This document shows, piece by piece, positions 40,965 to 49,678 of a DNA stretch of 64,000 nt. Source of the DNA: Bacteroidota bacterium (GTDB taxonomy: Bacteria > Bacteroidota > Bacteroidia > B-17B0 > Aurantibacillaceae); NCBI GenBank assembly GCA_003153315.1, contig PLYA01000036.1:141858-205857 (forward strand), given 5' to 3'. The notes beneath the pieces were generated by a model that was not told where the DNA came from, did no database searches, and saw nothing but the letters and a program-made list of their open reading frames with translations. Numbering within the stretch: position 1 is the first letter of the stretch; each line of letters starts with the position of its first letter. The position numbers and the translations under genes are program-made.

Positions 40965-43559
40965 TTGAGGAAAAGTATCCTTATACTAATAGTTTTTAAT
41001 TGCCTTGTGTTAATAAATCATGTTAATGCGGATACTTTTTTTGGTTCCTATAACGATATTAAACACCATTTTATTCTTTTTCCCGATACTACAAAATCTA
41101 AAACAGATACAATTAGAAAGAACATTGATACTCTTTCTGCCGGTGGTGATGAAGCCAGTATTGAATCTCCGGTTGATTATGAGGCAGAAGATTCCATCCG
41201 CTTAGAGGCCGAAAACAAAAAAGCTTATTTATATGGTAATGCCACAGTTCACTATCAGGATTTTGACTTGAAGGCTGCATACATTGAAATTGATAATAAA
41301 TCAAATTTAATTACAGCTATTGGAGTGCCAGATAGCAATGGGGTTATAAAAGGAAGTCCTGAGTTTAAACAGGGTAAAGATCAAATGAAATGCGATAAAA
41401 TAATCTATAATATAAAAACTAAAAAGGGAAAGATATTTGGTATATCTACTAAACAAAATGAGTTTTTTATACACGGACAAGCAGTAAAAAAGGACACCAA
41501 TAACATCATGTCTATTAAAAAAATGAAATGTATTCCCTGTGAATTTGAAGACGCAAGAATATATTTCCGTGCCAGCAAAGCCAAAATCATTCCGAACGAT
41601 AAAATTGTTACAGGCCCTTTGTTTGTAGAGGTTTCTAACATTCCAACTCCTTTAGGTTTACCTTTTGGCTTTTTTCCAAACGTAAGTATAGATGCGTCTA
41701 AAGCCGGGATATTAATGCCAAGTTATGGTTACTCACAAAGTCAGGGGTTTTATTTACAAAACATGGGCTATTTTATTCCCGTGAGTAATAAGCTGCAGGT
41801 GTTTTTATATGGAAATATATACAGCAATGGCTCTTGGGCAATTAATACCAGTTCTCCTCACAATATGTTTAACTACAAAGTAAATTACAAATACAGTGGT
41901 AGTTTTAATTTAGCTTTTTCACAAAATGTTACAGGAATATCTGAAGACAACCCGAAATTTGGAACTACAAGAGATGCTAATGCCTTAACTAAAATAAATA
42001 ATTTCAGGGTTACATGGAGTCACACACAAGATAACCGTTACGATCCTACTATACGCTTTAGCGCATCTGTTAATGCCGGTAGTTCGGGTTTTGGTAAGTA
42101 TAATAACCAGAATCAGGCAAATTATTTACAAAGTAGTTTAAACTCTAATATTGCTTTTACAAAAACCTTTAGAAGCTCTATGTTAACTATTAATGCAAGA
42201 TCTAATCAGACCCTACAAACAAATGATATTGAAATAGACGCACCTCAACTGACTTATATGGTTAACCGAATGTTCCCATTTAAAAACCAAGCGCACACAA
42301 CGCAGACCTGGCTGGATAAGATGTATATAGATTATACTTTACAAAGTCAAGCAACGGTAAAAACAAAAGACTCGCTCTTACTCAAGCCTGCTACTTTAGA
42401 TAGTATTAAATATGGTTTATATCAACGCATACCTATTGGTACAAACATTAATCTTTTAAAATATTTTACACTAAATCCACAGGCTACGTTTCAGCAATAT
42501 ACAAACTTTCAAACTATAGACCGAGAATACGATGCACAAACAAAACATGTAAATACATTTATAAAAAGAGGGCCGGCTTTAGCTTTTGATCAAAGCTACC
42601 AGGTAAACTTAACTACAAAAGTTTACGGAGATTATATTTTTAATTCTAAACTGCTTAAACAAATCAGACATCAGATTATTCCTACCATTGGTTTTGTTTT
42701 CCATCCGGATATGCAGAATAACTATCCTTTTTTTAAACAGGTAAGTGATAGTAATAGAGTAACCACCAAATATTCTCGCTTTCAAAACGGATTATTTGGC
42801 GGCCCTTCGGGGCCCGAAAGTGGGGCGCTTACCTTTAATATAAACAACACGCTTGATGCCAAGGTTAGAAAAAAAACAGATACCAGTATTACATATCAAA
42901 AAGTTGCCATATTGCAAATGTTAAGTATTGGGGGCAGTTATGATTTTGCTGCCGCTAAGAATAAATTAAGCCTTATAAATGTTTCTGCACGTACCACTCT
43001 TTTAAAAAATATCGTAGGTGTGCTTTTTACCTCTGTTTTTGATCCTTATGAACTAAACAAATATGGTAATAGGTCTGATACTTTATTAGCCAGCGCAAGT
43101 AAAAAAATAGCAAGGTTTACAACTTGTAATTTTTCGGTTAATGGAACTCTTACCAATGCTAAAATAAAAAGCCTGGCAAACAGCAAACAACCTTTTAGTA
43201 TAGGGATTAATTATAATTTGACCTTTGTTAAAGGCGGGATAATAAGTAGCGGAAATCCGGAAAACCCCTCTAGCACCACCACTACGCCAAATGCCTACAC
43301 GCAAAATTTAACTGCCATTTTTAGTATGAAGCCTACCCCTAATTGGAAATTTGATATAACCACTGGTTATGACTTTAAACTAAACAATATTAGTTATACC
43401 CGATTCACAATATACAGAGATTTGCGTTGTTGGGAAGCCCGTATAACCTGGGTTCCTTTTGGCTATTCAAAACAATATATGCTTACTTTTAATTTAAAAG
43501 TAAATTCTTTGCGAGATATAAAGATTCCAAAACAAAAACTATGGCAGGATAATTTATAA
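40965..43559 (+). CDS. lptD: LPS-assembly outer-membrane protein LptD
   Basis: 864 aa, TTG start giving the signal peptide 'MRKSILILIVFNCLVLINH'. The OstA/LptA-like beta-jellyroll (about 75-180: 'AYLYGNATVHYQDFDLKA', 'KGKIFGISTKQNEFFIHG') is followed by 'GPLFVEVSNIPTPLGLPFGF' and a long beta-barrel to the C-terminus. It inserts lipopolysaccharide into the outer leaflet. One base separates it from the next gene. The partner lipoprotein LptE is not in the window. Confidence 0.88.
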   Translation: MRKSILILIVFNCLVLINHVNADTFFGSYNDIKHHFILFPDTTKSKTDTIRKNIDTLSAGGDEASIESPVDYEAEDSIRLEAENKKAYLYGNATVHYQDFDLKAAYIEIDNKSNLITAIGVPDSNGVIKGSPEFKQGKDQMKCDKIIYNIKTKKGKIFGISTKQNEFFIHGQAVKKDTNNIMSIKKMKCIPCEFEDARIYFRASKAKIIPNDKIVTGPLFVEVSNIPTPLGLPFGFFPNVSIDASKAGILMPSYGYSQSQGFYLQNMGYFIPVSNKLQVFLYGNIYSNGSWAINTSSPHNMFNYKVNYKYSGSFNLAFSQNVTGISEDNPKFGTTRDANALTKINNFRVTWSHTQDNRYDPTIRFSASVNAGSSGFGKYNNQNQANYLQSSLNSNIAFTKTFRSSMLTINARSNQTLQTNDIEIDAPQLTYMVNRMFPFKNQAHTTQTWLDKMYIDYTLQSQATVKTKDSLLLKPATLDSIKYGLYQRIPIGTNINLLKYFTLNPQATFQQYTNFQTIDREYDAQTKHVNTFIKRGPALAFDQSYQVNLTTKVYGDYIFNSKLLKQIRHQIIPTIGFVFHPDMQNNYPFFKQVSDSNRVTTKYSRFQNGLFGGPSGPESGALTFNINNTLDAKVRKKTDTSITYQKVAILQMLSIGGSYDFAAAKNKLSLINVSARTTLLKNIVGVLFTSVFDPYELNKYGNRSDTLLASASKKIARFTTCNFSVNGTLTNAKIKSLANSKQPFSIGINYNLTFVKGGIISSGNPENPSSTTTTPNAYTQNLTAIFSMKPTPNWKFDITTGYDFKLNNISYTRFTIYRDLRCWEARITWVPFGYSKQYMLTFNLKVNSLRDIKIPKQKLWQDNL

Positions 43560-43560
43560 G

Positions 43561-44103
43561 ATGCTTAACCAAACTCCTTTATATGAAGAAAAGCAATACT
43601 TAGGTTATAATCGCTTATCTGCACTTATACGAACAGTTTTGGCTTTACTTTGTTTTACAGGATATTATTGGAGTCAAAACCCTAAGCCTGTCGATTTATC
43701 GGTTATCCGCTTAGGGTCTTATCCTGTAGATGAAATTCCTGCTTCGGGGCATATCTTTTTTATACTGGGAATTTTTATTATGGTACTATCGGGTCTATTG
43801 ATGTATGTATTACATATACAAACCATTGTTTATCCGAATTACTTGGTGCTTAGTGGTTTTTGGGGTGCCAGAAAAGTAAAAATAGATTTTAGTAATATTC
43901 ATACTATTAAAAAATTGCGATACAAAAAGAACAGTTTTCGGCGCCCCGTTTATAATTTGTACATCAGAGAAATTGTTAAATTTTACACTTCGGGAAATCA
44001 TTTTATAGAGTTGAAGGATAAAGACGGATTTACTTATCGTATTGGTACGCAACGACCTAATGAATTATTTAAAATAATTAACAATCAAATTAATAACAAT
44101 TAA
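43561..44103 (+). CDS. Small membrane protein with PH-like C-terminal domain
   Basis: 180 aa with two membrane helices (about 22-38 and 64-88). The C-terminal cytoplasmic part ('YPNYLVLSGFWGARKVKIDF', 'IHTIKKLRYKKNSF', 'FIELKDKDGFTYRIGTQRP') has the strand order of a bacterial PH-like domain. It begins one base after lptD, so it is co-transcribed. Function unknown. Confidence 0.65.
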   Translation: MLNQTPLYEEKQYLGYNRLSALIRTVLALLCFTGYYWSQNPKPVDLSVIRLGSYPVDEIPASGHIFFILGIFIMVLSGLLMYVLHIQTIVYPNYLVLSGFWGARKVKIDFSNIHTIKKLRYKKNSFRRPVYNLYIREIVKFYTSGNHFIELKDKDGFTYRIGTQRPNELFKIINNQINNN

Positions 44104-44147
44104 TGTTTGTTTTTCAGAAAAAAGAAGTATTTTTATGAGACATCAAA

Positions 44148-44155
44148 AAGGAGGG
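44148..44155 (+). promoter_or_regulatory. Strong Shine-Dalgarno
   Basis: AAGGAGGG lies a few bases before the ATG at 44160. This is notable because almost no other gene in the window has such a site, as usual in Bacteroidota. Confidence 0.6.
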
Positions 44156-44159
44156 TTTT

Positions 44160-44450
44160 ATGAATACACAAACAAAACATCAGGTAATTGATAAAGAAGC
44201 TGTAACCGGATTGCGTTTTCCGGATGTTGAAGTATTAAACAACATAGATGAAATTACGCTGCGTGCTACAGATTTGCAGCGATGTTTGTCTTTAGGAAAT
44301 TTAGAACACTCTAAAATTAAAATTTATTTTGAGGACGATACGTCGTCTAAAGTAGTTGACACAACTGTGTGGGGGTTGACAGACAAGCGTGTTATCCTTA
44401 AACAAGGAATAGTAATACCCATTCACCGCATTACTAAAGTTAAGTTCTAA
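44160..44450 (+). CDS. Conserved-looking small cytoplasmic protein
   Basis: 96 aa, no signal or membrane segment; 'VWGLTDKRVILKQGIVIPIHRITKV' suggests a small beta domain. Family not recognised. It lies between the PH-like membrane protein and a DsbD-N-like protein, 3 bases before the latter. Confidence 0.6.
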   Translation: MNTQTKHQVIDKEAVTGLRFPDVEVLNNIDEITLRATDLQRCLSLGNLEHSKIKIYFEDDTSSKVVDTTVWGLTDKRVILKQGIVIPIHRITKVKF

Positions 44451-44453
44451 TAA

Positions 44454-44924
44454 GTGGCTGCCAAACATTTTATCGCTACCTTTTTATTTATTTGCACACT
44501 TGTTTCGGTAAAGGTATATGCTCAAACCATACAGCCTGTGAAATGGGAGTTCTCTTATAATCCCATTGATGAAACAAAAGGCGAACTTATTCTAAAAGCC
44601 AATATTGGCATGGATTGGCATATATACTCGCAACTGCAAAGTGGCGATGGTCCTTTACCTACTATTTTCAGATTTGAACTAACCCCCGATTATGATTTGG
44701 TTGATAAGGTTATTGAACCAACTCCGGTTACTGAATTCTCAAGTATTTTTAGTACAGATGTGATGATGTTTAGTAACGAAGTTGTTTTTAAACAAAAGAT
44801 AAAGCGGGCAAATAAAAATGCATTTACCATTATGGGTCATGTAGAGTGCATGGCTTGTAACAACACACAATGTCTGCCACCAAAAGAATATAAATTCAAT
44901 ATTCAGATTCCTTCGGCCAATTAG
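44454..44924 (+). CDS. Secreted DsbD N-terminal-like domain protein
   Basis: 156 aa, GTG start, signal peptide ('FIATFLFICTLVSVKVYAQ'). The mature domain resembles the periplasmic N-terminal domain of thiol-disulfide interchange protein DsbD: 'ANIGMDWHIYSQ', 'PLPTIFRFE' and the Cys-containing end 'HVECMACNNTQCLPPKEY'. The membrane and thioredoxin parts of DsbD are absent. It may shuttle disulfides or be a structural relic. Confidence 0.7.
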   Translation: MAAKHFIATFLFICTLVSVKVYAQTIQPVKWEFSYNPIDETKGELILKANIGMDWHIYSQLQSGDGPLPTIFRFELTPDYDLVDKVIEPTPVTEFSSIFSTDVMMFSNEVVFKQKIKRANKNAFTIMGHVECMACNNTQCLPPKEYKFNIQIPSAN

Positions 44925-44984
44925 GTTTATTCTTTAAATAAGGCTCTGAATTTTCCGTATTTTTACATCCCTAATTTGAATACC

Positions 44985-46430
44985 ATGCTGCACATCAAAA
45001 ACTATATCAACGGGGAATTAATAGAACCAGCATCTAAAAAGTATATAGATAATATAGACCCTTCGCGCGGAAAAGTTTATTCCTATATTCCTGATAGCGA
45101 TGAGAAAGATGTGGAAAGTGCCGTTGAATCAGCTAAAGCAGCTTTTTCGGCATGGAGCATTACCCCTAAGGACATACGTTCTAAATACCTTTTAAAGATT
45201 GCCTCACTTATTGAAAGAGATTTGGATAAACTTGCTCTTGCAGAAAGCATTGATAATGGCAAACCTTTAAAGCTTGCTAAAACAGTTGATATACCACGTG
45301 CTGCGGCAAATTTCCATTTTTATGGCACAGGCATTTCGCACTATGCAGCTCACACACACAGTATGGAAGACACTGCTATTAACTACACACTGCGTCAGCC
45401 CGTTGGTGTGGCGGGTTGCATCTCTCCCTGGAATTTACCTTTGTATTTATTTACCTGGAAAATTGCTCCCGCACTAGCTGCAGGTTGCACGGTTGTTGCC
45501 AAACCAAGTGAGGTAACACCTATGACAGCTTACTTGCTTTCTGAACTTTGTATTGAAGCGGGCTTACCAAAAGGTGTGCTTAATATTGTGCATGGCTTAG
45601 GTGGAAAGGTTGGTAATGCTATTGTTTCTCATAAAGAAGTGCCGCTTATTTCTTTTACCGGCGGAACAAAAACAGGGGCACACATTGCCAGTATTGCCGC
45701 CCCCATGTTTAAAAAACTTTCTTTAGAATTAGGCGGTAAAAACCCAAACGTAATTTTTGCCGATTGTGATTATGATAAAATGTTGGCTACTACTATACAT
45801 TCTTCTTTCTCTAATCAAGGACAGATATGCCTTTGTGGTTCGCGCATTTTTGTGGAAAGAAGTATCTACGATAGATTCAAAAAGGATTTTGTAGAACAAA
45901 CCAAGAAGCTGGTTGTGGGTGCTCCGCTTGATGATAAAACAAGAGTGGGTGCTGTAGTTTCTAAACCACACATGGAAAAAGTATTAAGTTATGTTGAGCT
46001 TGCTAAACAAGAAGGTGGCACTGTTTTATGTGGCGGCAAACAAGCAAACATTGGTGGTGAGTTTAGCGAAGGCTATTATATAGAACCCACCATTATAGAA
46101 GGATTACCTTATAATTGTCGTACCAATCAGGAAGAAATTTTTGGACCTGTTGTAACCATTATGCCCTTTGATACTGAAGAAGAAGTATTGATGTGGGCAA
46201 ACTCAACCATGTATGGATTGGCATCAACTGTATGGACACAAGATGTAACCAAGGCACACCGCATGGCACAGAATATACATGCAGGTATTGTTTGGATTAA
46301 CTGCTGGCTATTGCGCGATTTGCGTACTCCTTTTGGTGGCGTAAAATCATCAGGAGTTGGCAGAGAAGGTGGCTTTGAAGCTTTCGATTTTTTTACGGAA
46401 CCTAAAAATGTTTGCATTAAACTAAAGTAA
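44985..46430 (+). CDS. Aldehyde dehydrogenase
   Basis: 481 aa from the ATG at 44985; an in-frame TTG at 44976 is less likely. NAD(P)-dependent ALDH fold: 'SPWNLPLYLFTWKIAPALAA', 'VAKPSEVTPMTA', 'SFTGGTKTG', catalytic Glu in 'LELGGKNPN' and catalytic Cys in 'NQGQICLCGS'. Closest in flavour to 2-hydroxy/2-aminomuconate semialdehyde or betaine-aldehyde enzymes, but the substrate cannot be fixed. The next gene (thiL) starts one base after the stop. Confidence 0.9.
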   Translation: MLHIKNYINGELIEPASKKYIDNIDPSRGKVYSYIPDSDEKDVESAVESAKAAFSAWSITPKDIRSKYLLKIASLIERDLDKLALAESIDNGKPLKLAKTVDIPRAAANFHFYGTGISHYAAHTHSMEDTAINYTLRQPVGVAGCISPWNLPLYLFTWKIAPALAAGCTVVAKPSEVTPMTAYLLSELCIEAGLPKGVLNIVHGLGGKVGNAIVSHKEVPLISFTGGTKTGAHIASIAAPMFKKLSLELGGKNPNVIFADCDYDKMLATTIHSSFSNQGQICLCGSRIFVERSIYDRFKKDFVEQTKKLVVGAPLDDKTRVGAVVSKPHMEKVLSYVELAKQEGGTVLCGGKQANIGGEFSEGYYIEPTIIEGLPYNCRTNQEEIFGPVVTIMPFDTEEEVLMWANSTMYGLASTVWTQDVTKAHRMAQNIHAGIVWINCWLLRDLRTPFGGVKSSGVGREGGFEAFDFFTEPKNVCIKLK

Positions 46431-46431
46431 T

Positions 46432-47475
46432 ATGTTTGAAAACACGTCAAGAACAGAACTATCTCAGTTAGGCGAGTTTGGCTTAATAAAACACCTTACC
46501 GAACATATTACACTTCACAACTCCTCAACTATTAAAGGTGTAGGCGATGATGCTGCTGTTATTGAGCAAAGCGGCAAAGTAACTTTACTTTCTACTGATA
46601 TGCTGGTTGAAGGCGTGCATTTTGATTTGACGTATGTGCCGTTAAAACATTTGGGCTACAAAGCCATTGCCGTAAACGTATCTGATATATGTGCTATGAA
46701 TGGAACAGCCAAACAAATTACTGTGAGCATTGCCGTATCCAATCGTTTTTCTATTGAGGCGGTTGAAGAGTTATATAGCGGTATGTTGATGGCTTGCGAT
46801 AAATACAAAGTTGATTTGGTGGGTGGCGATACAACTACATCATTAAGTGGATTGGTGATTAGTCTGAGTGTGTTGGGTGAAGCTGATAAAGATGATGTGG
46901 TTTATCGTAACGGAGCAAAAGAAAAAGATTTGTTGGTTGTTACCGGCGATTTGGGCGGTGCATACATGGGCTTACAAATTTTAGAGAGAGAGAAAGCCGT
47001 ATATAAAGAAAACCCCAATGTACAACCCGACTTAGAAGGCAACGATTATATTTTAGAACGTCAGCTTAAACCCGAAGCGCGTGTTGATATTATTCCGCTG
47101 TTAAAAAACTTAGGTGTTAAACCAACCAGCATGATTGATATTAGTGATGGACTTGCCTCAGAGATATTACACATCTGCCAGCAATCAAATGTGGGTTGTA
47201 ATTTATACGAAGATAAAATACCCATGGATAGCATGACTATTGCCCGCGCACACGAGTTTAAGTTAGACCCTACTATTTGCGCCCTTAGTGGTGGAGAGGA
47301 TTATGAATTGCTGTTTACCATTAATCAAAAAGATTTTGATAAAATTAAAAATCACCCCGACTTTACCGTGATAGGACATATAACCGATAAAGCAAGTGGA
47401 GCGAATATGATTACCCGCTCAGGCTCTTCAATAGAACTTACCGCCCAAGGCTGGGATGCTTTTATAAAGAAGTAA
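46432..47475 (+). CDS. thiL: Thiamine-monophosphate kinase
   Basis: 347 aa; makes thiamine diphosphate from the monophosphate. AIR-synthase-like fold with 'GVGDDAAVI', 'STDMLVEGVHFDL', 'AVNVSDICAMNG', 'VGGDTTTS', 'DISDGLASE' and 'SGGEDYELLF'. Placed directly behind the aldehyde dehydrogenase. Confidence 0.95.
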   Translation: MFENTSRTELSQLGEFGLIKHLTEHITLHNSSTIKGVGDDAAVIEQSGKVTLLSTDMLVEGVHFDLTYVPLKHLGYKAIAVNVSDICAMNGTAKQITVSIAVSNRFSIEAVEELYSGMLMACDKYKVDLVGGDTTTSLSGLVISLSVLGEADKDDVVYRNGAKEKDLLVVTGDLGGAYMGLQILEREKAVYKENPNVQPDLEGNDYILERQLKPEARVDIIPLLKNLGVKPTSMIDISDGLASEILHICQQSNVGCNLYEDKIPMDSMTIARAHEFKLDPTICALSGGEDYELLFTINQKDFDKIKNHPDFTVIGHITDKASGANMITRSGSSIELTAQGWDAFIKK

Positions 47476-47522
47476 GCTTGTTGTTGCGAACAAACACATC
47501 GTCATGAATGACGTAGGATATA

Positions 47523-49178
47523 TTACCTTACAATAACCAACCTTTTATTTATAACACCCTCATTGCTTATCATACTAATATTATAAATACCCTCACTTAA
47601 GTCGCTTATGTTGAATGTTAAATGTTGTGTTGTAAATGGCATTTGTTTTACATTATTACCCAACATATCAGTCATTACTAATGTACTCTTTTCATTTACC
47701 ATTAAGCATTCAACACTTAAAACATCCTTAGTGGGGTTGGGGTAGATTGTTATCCGTTCATTATTGTTTTTTATTTGCTTAATATCAGAATAAAAAATAG
47801 AGCCACAGGGAGTAGTGTTTGTATTATAATAACTCTGAATATTTTGTACATATTGTCTCAATATGGGAATACAAGCCAAACTATCACCAGGATGCTGATA
47901 ATCTCTGGCAAAAACATAAGCAAAATCTATTTTTAAAGTGTCTTTTGGGTAAAAAGTAAACGGACCGCAACTTCCTAAGCCATTTCTATTTCCTGGTTTA
48001 TTACCTGCATTAGCTTCTGTCCAACCGGTGTTAGCAACAGGGTCTCCCGAATATAAATAATTGGTTGGAGTTCCCCCAACAGTTGTACCGCTATCTCCAT
48101 AAGTCATAGGAGTCCCATTTTCCCAAAAACCATTCATTAAATTATGGTATGGTATTCCGTTTGCAGTGCCAATTGGATTACCATTTATATTACTTGCAGT
48201 ATTATTATAAGAAGTAAATCTAGATAATTTCTGATTTAAAAATACACCCGCAAAAGCAGGCAAGTACTGATGGTAGCCTGTAGGCCCGCCAATATCAACA
48301 TCATAACCAGTACCCTTATAGATATAATACATATTCAATGAAGTATCACAGCCAATGTAGTTTTGCTTTGAATTCGAGTTACTATGTGAAGCAACTCCGT
48401 AACCAAAGGCAGACCACACACTAAACAAAAAATTAGTAAGTGTATCAATACCTCTATTAATTATATCATAATGTAAAAACAGTGTGTTTCTTAGTGCAGA
48501 ATCAGTAGTACAATTAATAGCGTAATTTGTAATATGCGTTTCAAGCCCCATTTGATAATGGCAGCCTGTTTCGCCATGGTGATTGCCTACATCGTTTGTA
48601 ATTTGATAAACACTATAATCTCCATACATAATGGGGTAATCTCCATTAAGAGGGTCATAGGTATTATTATGATTTACATCCTGATAAGGAGCTAATTTAT
48701 AAGAAGTATTATCACCTGCTATTCTATTTCCAGGCCAATTGGTAATGTCTGTTGGCATGTTAGCAGAATTATATACATGATTCTTTTGGTTGTTGATTTC
48801 TGTTTTTGTTATTGGGAAGAAAGTATCATAATGGTTGCAATCAGATATATCTGTACCTAAACTAACTGTATCAATAGGTCCCGACCAAAAATCAACCCCG
48901 TTTTGGCGATAAGTCATTGCCCCGATATGCAAACTACCATTTACGTAACCACCCATCCATGTGGCAGCTGCAAAAATGGGATAAGAATTACTATTTACAG
49001 GTATCTCAAATCTTGCAATACCTGCTGTAAAATCCCAAAACAGATCATTCTCAGAAAGAACACGTGCTCTGTAATTATTCGATATAATATCAAATTGCCC
49101 TGTTCCAGGTATGCATTGTCCAAAACAACCTATTGGTAAAGCAAAAGTTACTAAAGCAATCATTAAAAGCTTTTTCAT
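47523..49178 (-). CDS. T9SS-secreted protein
   Basis: 551 aa from the ATG at 49178 ('MKKLLMIALVTFALPIGCFG', signal peptide); the frame extends to 49208 but that start is unlikely. The middle ('ARFEIPVNSNSYPIFAAATWMGG', 'QNGVDFWSGPID', 'FVFARDYQHPGDS'-like end) is a Bacteroidota surface-protein type I know only as uncharacterised. The tail ('ITIYPNPTKDVLSV', 'VMTDMLGNNVKQ', 'GIYNISMISNEG') is a type A T9SS sorting domain. It converges with thiL. Confidence 0.85.
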   Translation of the reverse strand: MKKLLMIALVTFALPIGCFGQCIPGTGQFDIISNNYRARVLSENDLFWDFTAGIARFEIPVNSNSYPIFAAATWMGGYVNGSLHIGAMTYRQNGVDFWSGPIDTVSLGTDISDCNHYDTFFPITKTEINNQKNHVYNSANMPTDITNWPGNRIAGDNTSYKLAPYQDVNHNNTYDPLNGDYPIMYGDYSVYQITNDVGNHHGETGCHYQMGLETHITNYAINCTTDSALRNTLFLHYDIINRGIDTLTNFLFSVWSAFGYGVASHSNSNSKQNYIGCDTSLNMYYIYKGTGYDVDIGGPTGYHQYLPAFAGVFLNQKLSRFTSYNNTASNINGNPIGTANGIPYHNLMNGFWENGTPMTYGDSGTTVGGTPTNYLYSGDPVANTGWTEANAGNKPGNRNGLGSCGPFTFYPKDTLKIDFAYVFARDYQHPGDSLACIPILRQYVQNIQSYYNTNTTPCGSIFYSDIKQIKNNNERITIYPNPTKDVLSVECLMVNEKSTLVMTDMLGNNVKQMPFTTQHLTFNISDLSEGIYNISMISNEGVINKRLVIVR

Positions 49179-49298
49179 ACTACTAAGATAGTATATTTCT
49201 TTACCCAAACAAAAAAGAGGTTGTTAGCCTCTCAGTTTGTTGTTTGTATTATAGTTTTTTGCTCTTACTAAGTGCTTATTGTGTTAATCATTATGCTT

Positions 49299-49592
49299 GT
49301 TTAATAAACTATCATCGTGGTTTAGCATACTATCATGCTCGTTAAACAAACTAGCATCATAGTTTAGCATATTATCATACTTGTTTAACAAACTAGCATC
49401 GTGGTTTAGCATACTATCATGCTCGTTAAACAAACTAGCATCATAGTTTAACATACTATCATGCTTGTTTAACAAACTATCATCGTAGTTTAGCATACTA
49501 TCATGCTCGTTAAACAAACTAGCATCGTGGTTTAGCATACTATCATGCTTGTTTAACAAACTAGCATCATAGTTTAGCATACTACCATACTT
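49299..49592. repeat. 21-bp tandem array 6 (inverted-repeat core)
   Basis: Fourteen units of exactly 21 bp with no indel, preceded by a degenerate unit (49281-49298). Two unit types alternate, GTTTAGCATACTATCATGCT and GTTAAACAAACTAGCATC, giving a 42-bp period. Inverted arms are GTTT/AAAC or TAGT/ACTA. A minus-strand frame is open across it (14-residue repeat) because of the seven-codon period. A strong terminator (49617-49654) separates it from orphan protein D. Confidence 0.92.
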
Positions 49593-49616
49593 ATTGCATC
49601 AATAAGTATTTCTTTA

Positions 49617-49654
49617 AACAAAAAATGCACGACTTTAGGTATTAAAGTCGTGCA
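49617..49654 (-). terminator. Strong terminator of orphan protein D
   Basis: A perfect 12-bp stem TGCACGACTTTA / TAAAGTCGTGCA with a 5-base loop. On the minus strand it is followed by TTTTTTGTTT. It ends the transcript between the gene's stop and array 6. Confidence 0.92.
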
Positions 49655-49678
49655 CTTAGTGATAGAAAGTAAGGAGGT

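Noticed and set aside
47480..47513. Two small hairpins between thiL and the converging T9SS gene, considered as terminators
   Set aside because: Neither has a T run on either strand.
49284..49580. Minus-strand 98-codon frame with a clean 14-residue repeat across array 6
   Set aside because: A 21-bp period is seven codons, so any frame lacking a stop in one unit stays open through the array. There is no start context, signal or domain, and it is downstream of a strong terminator.
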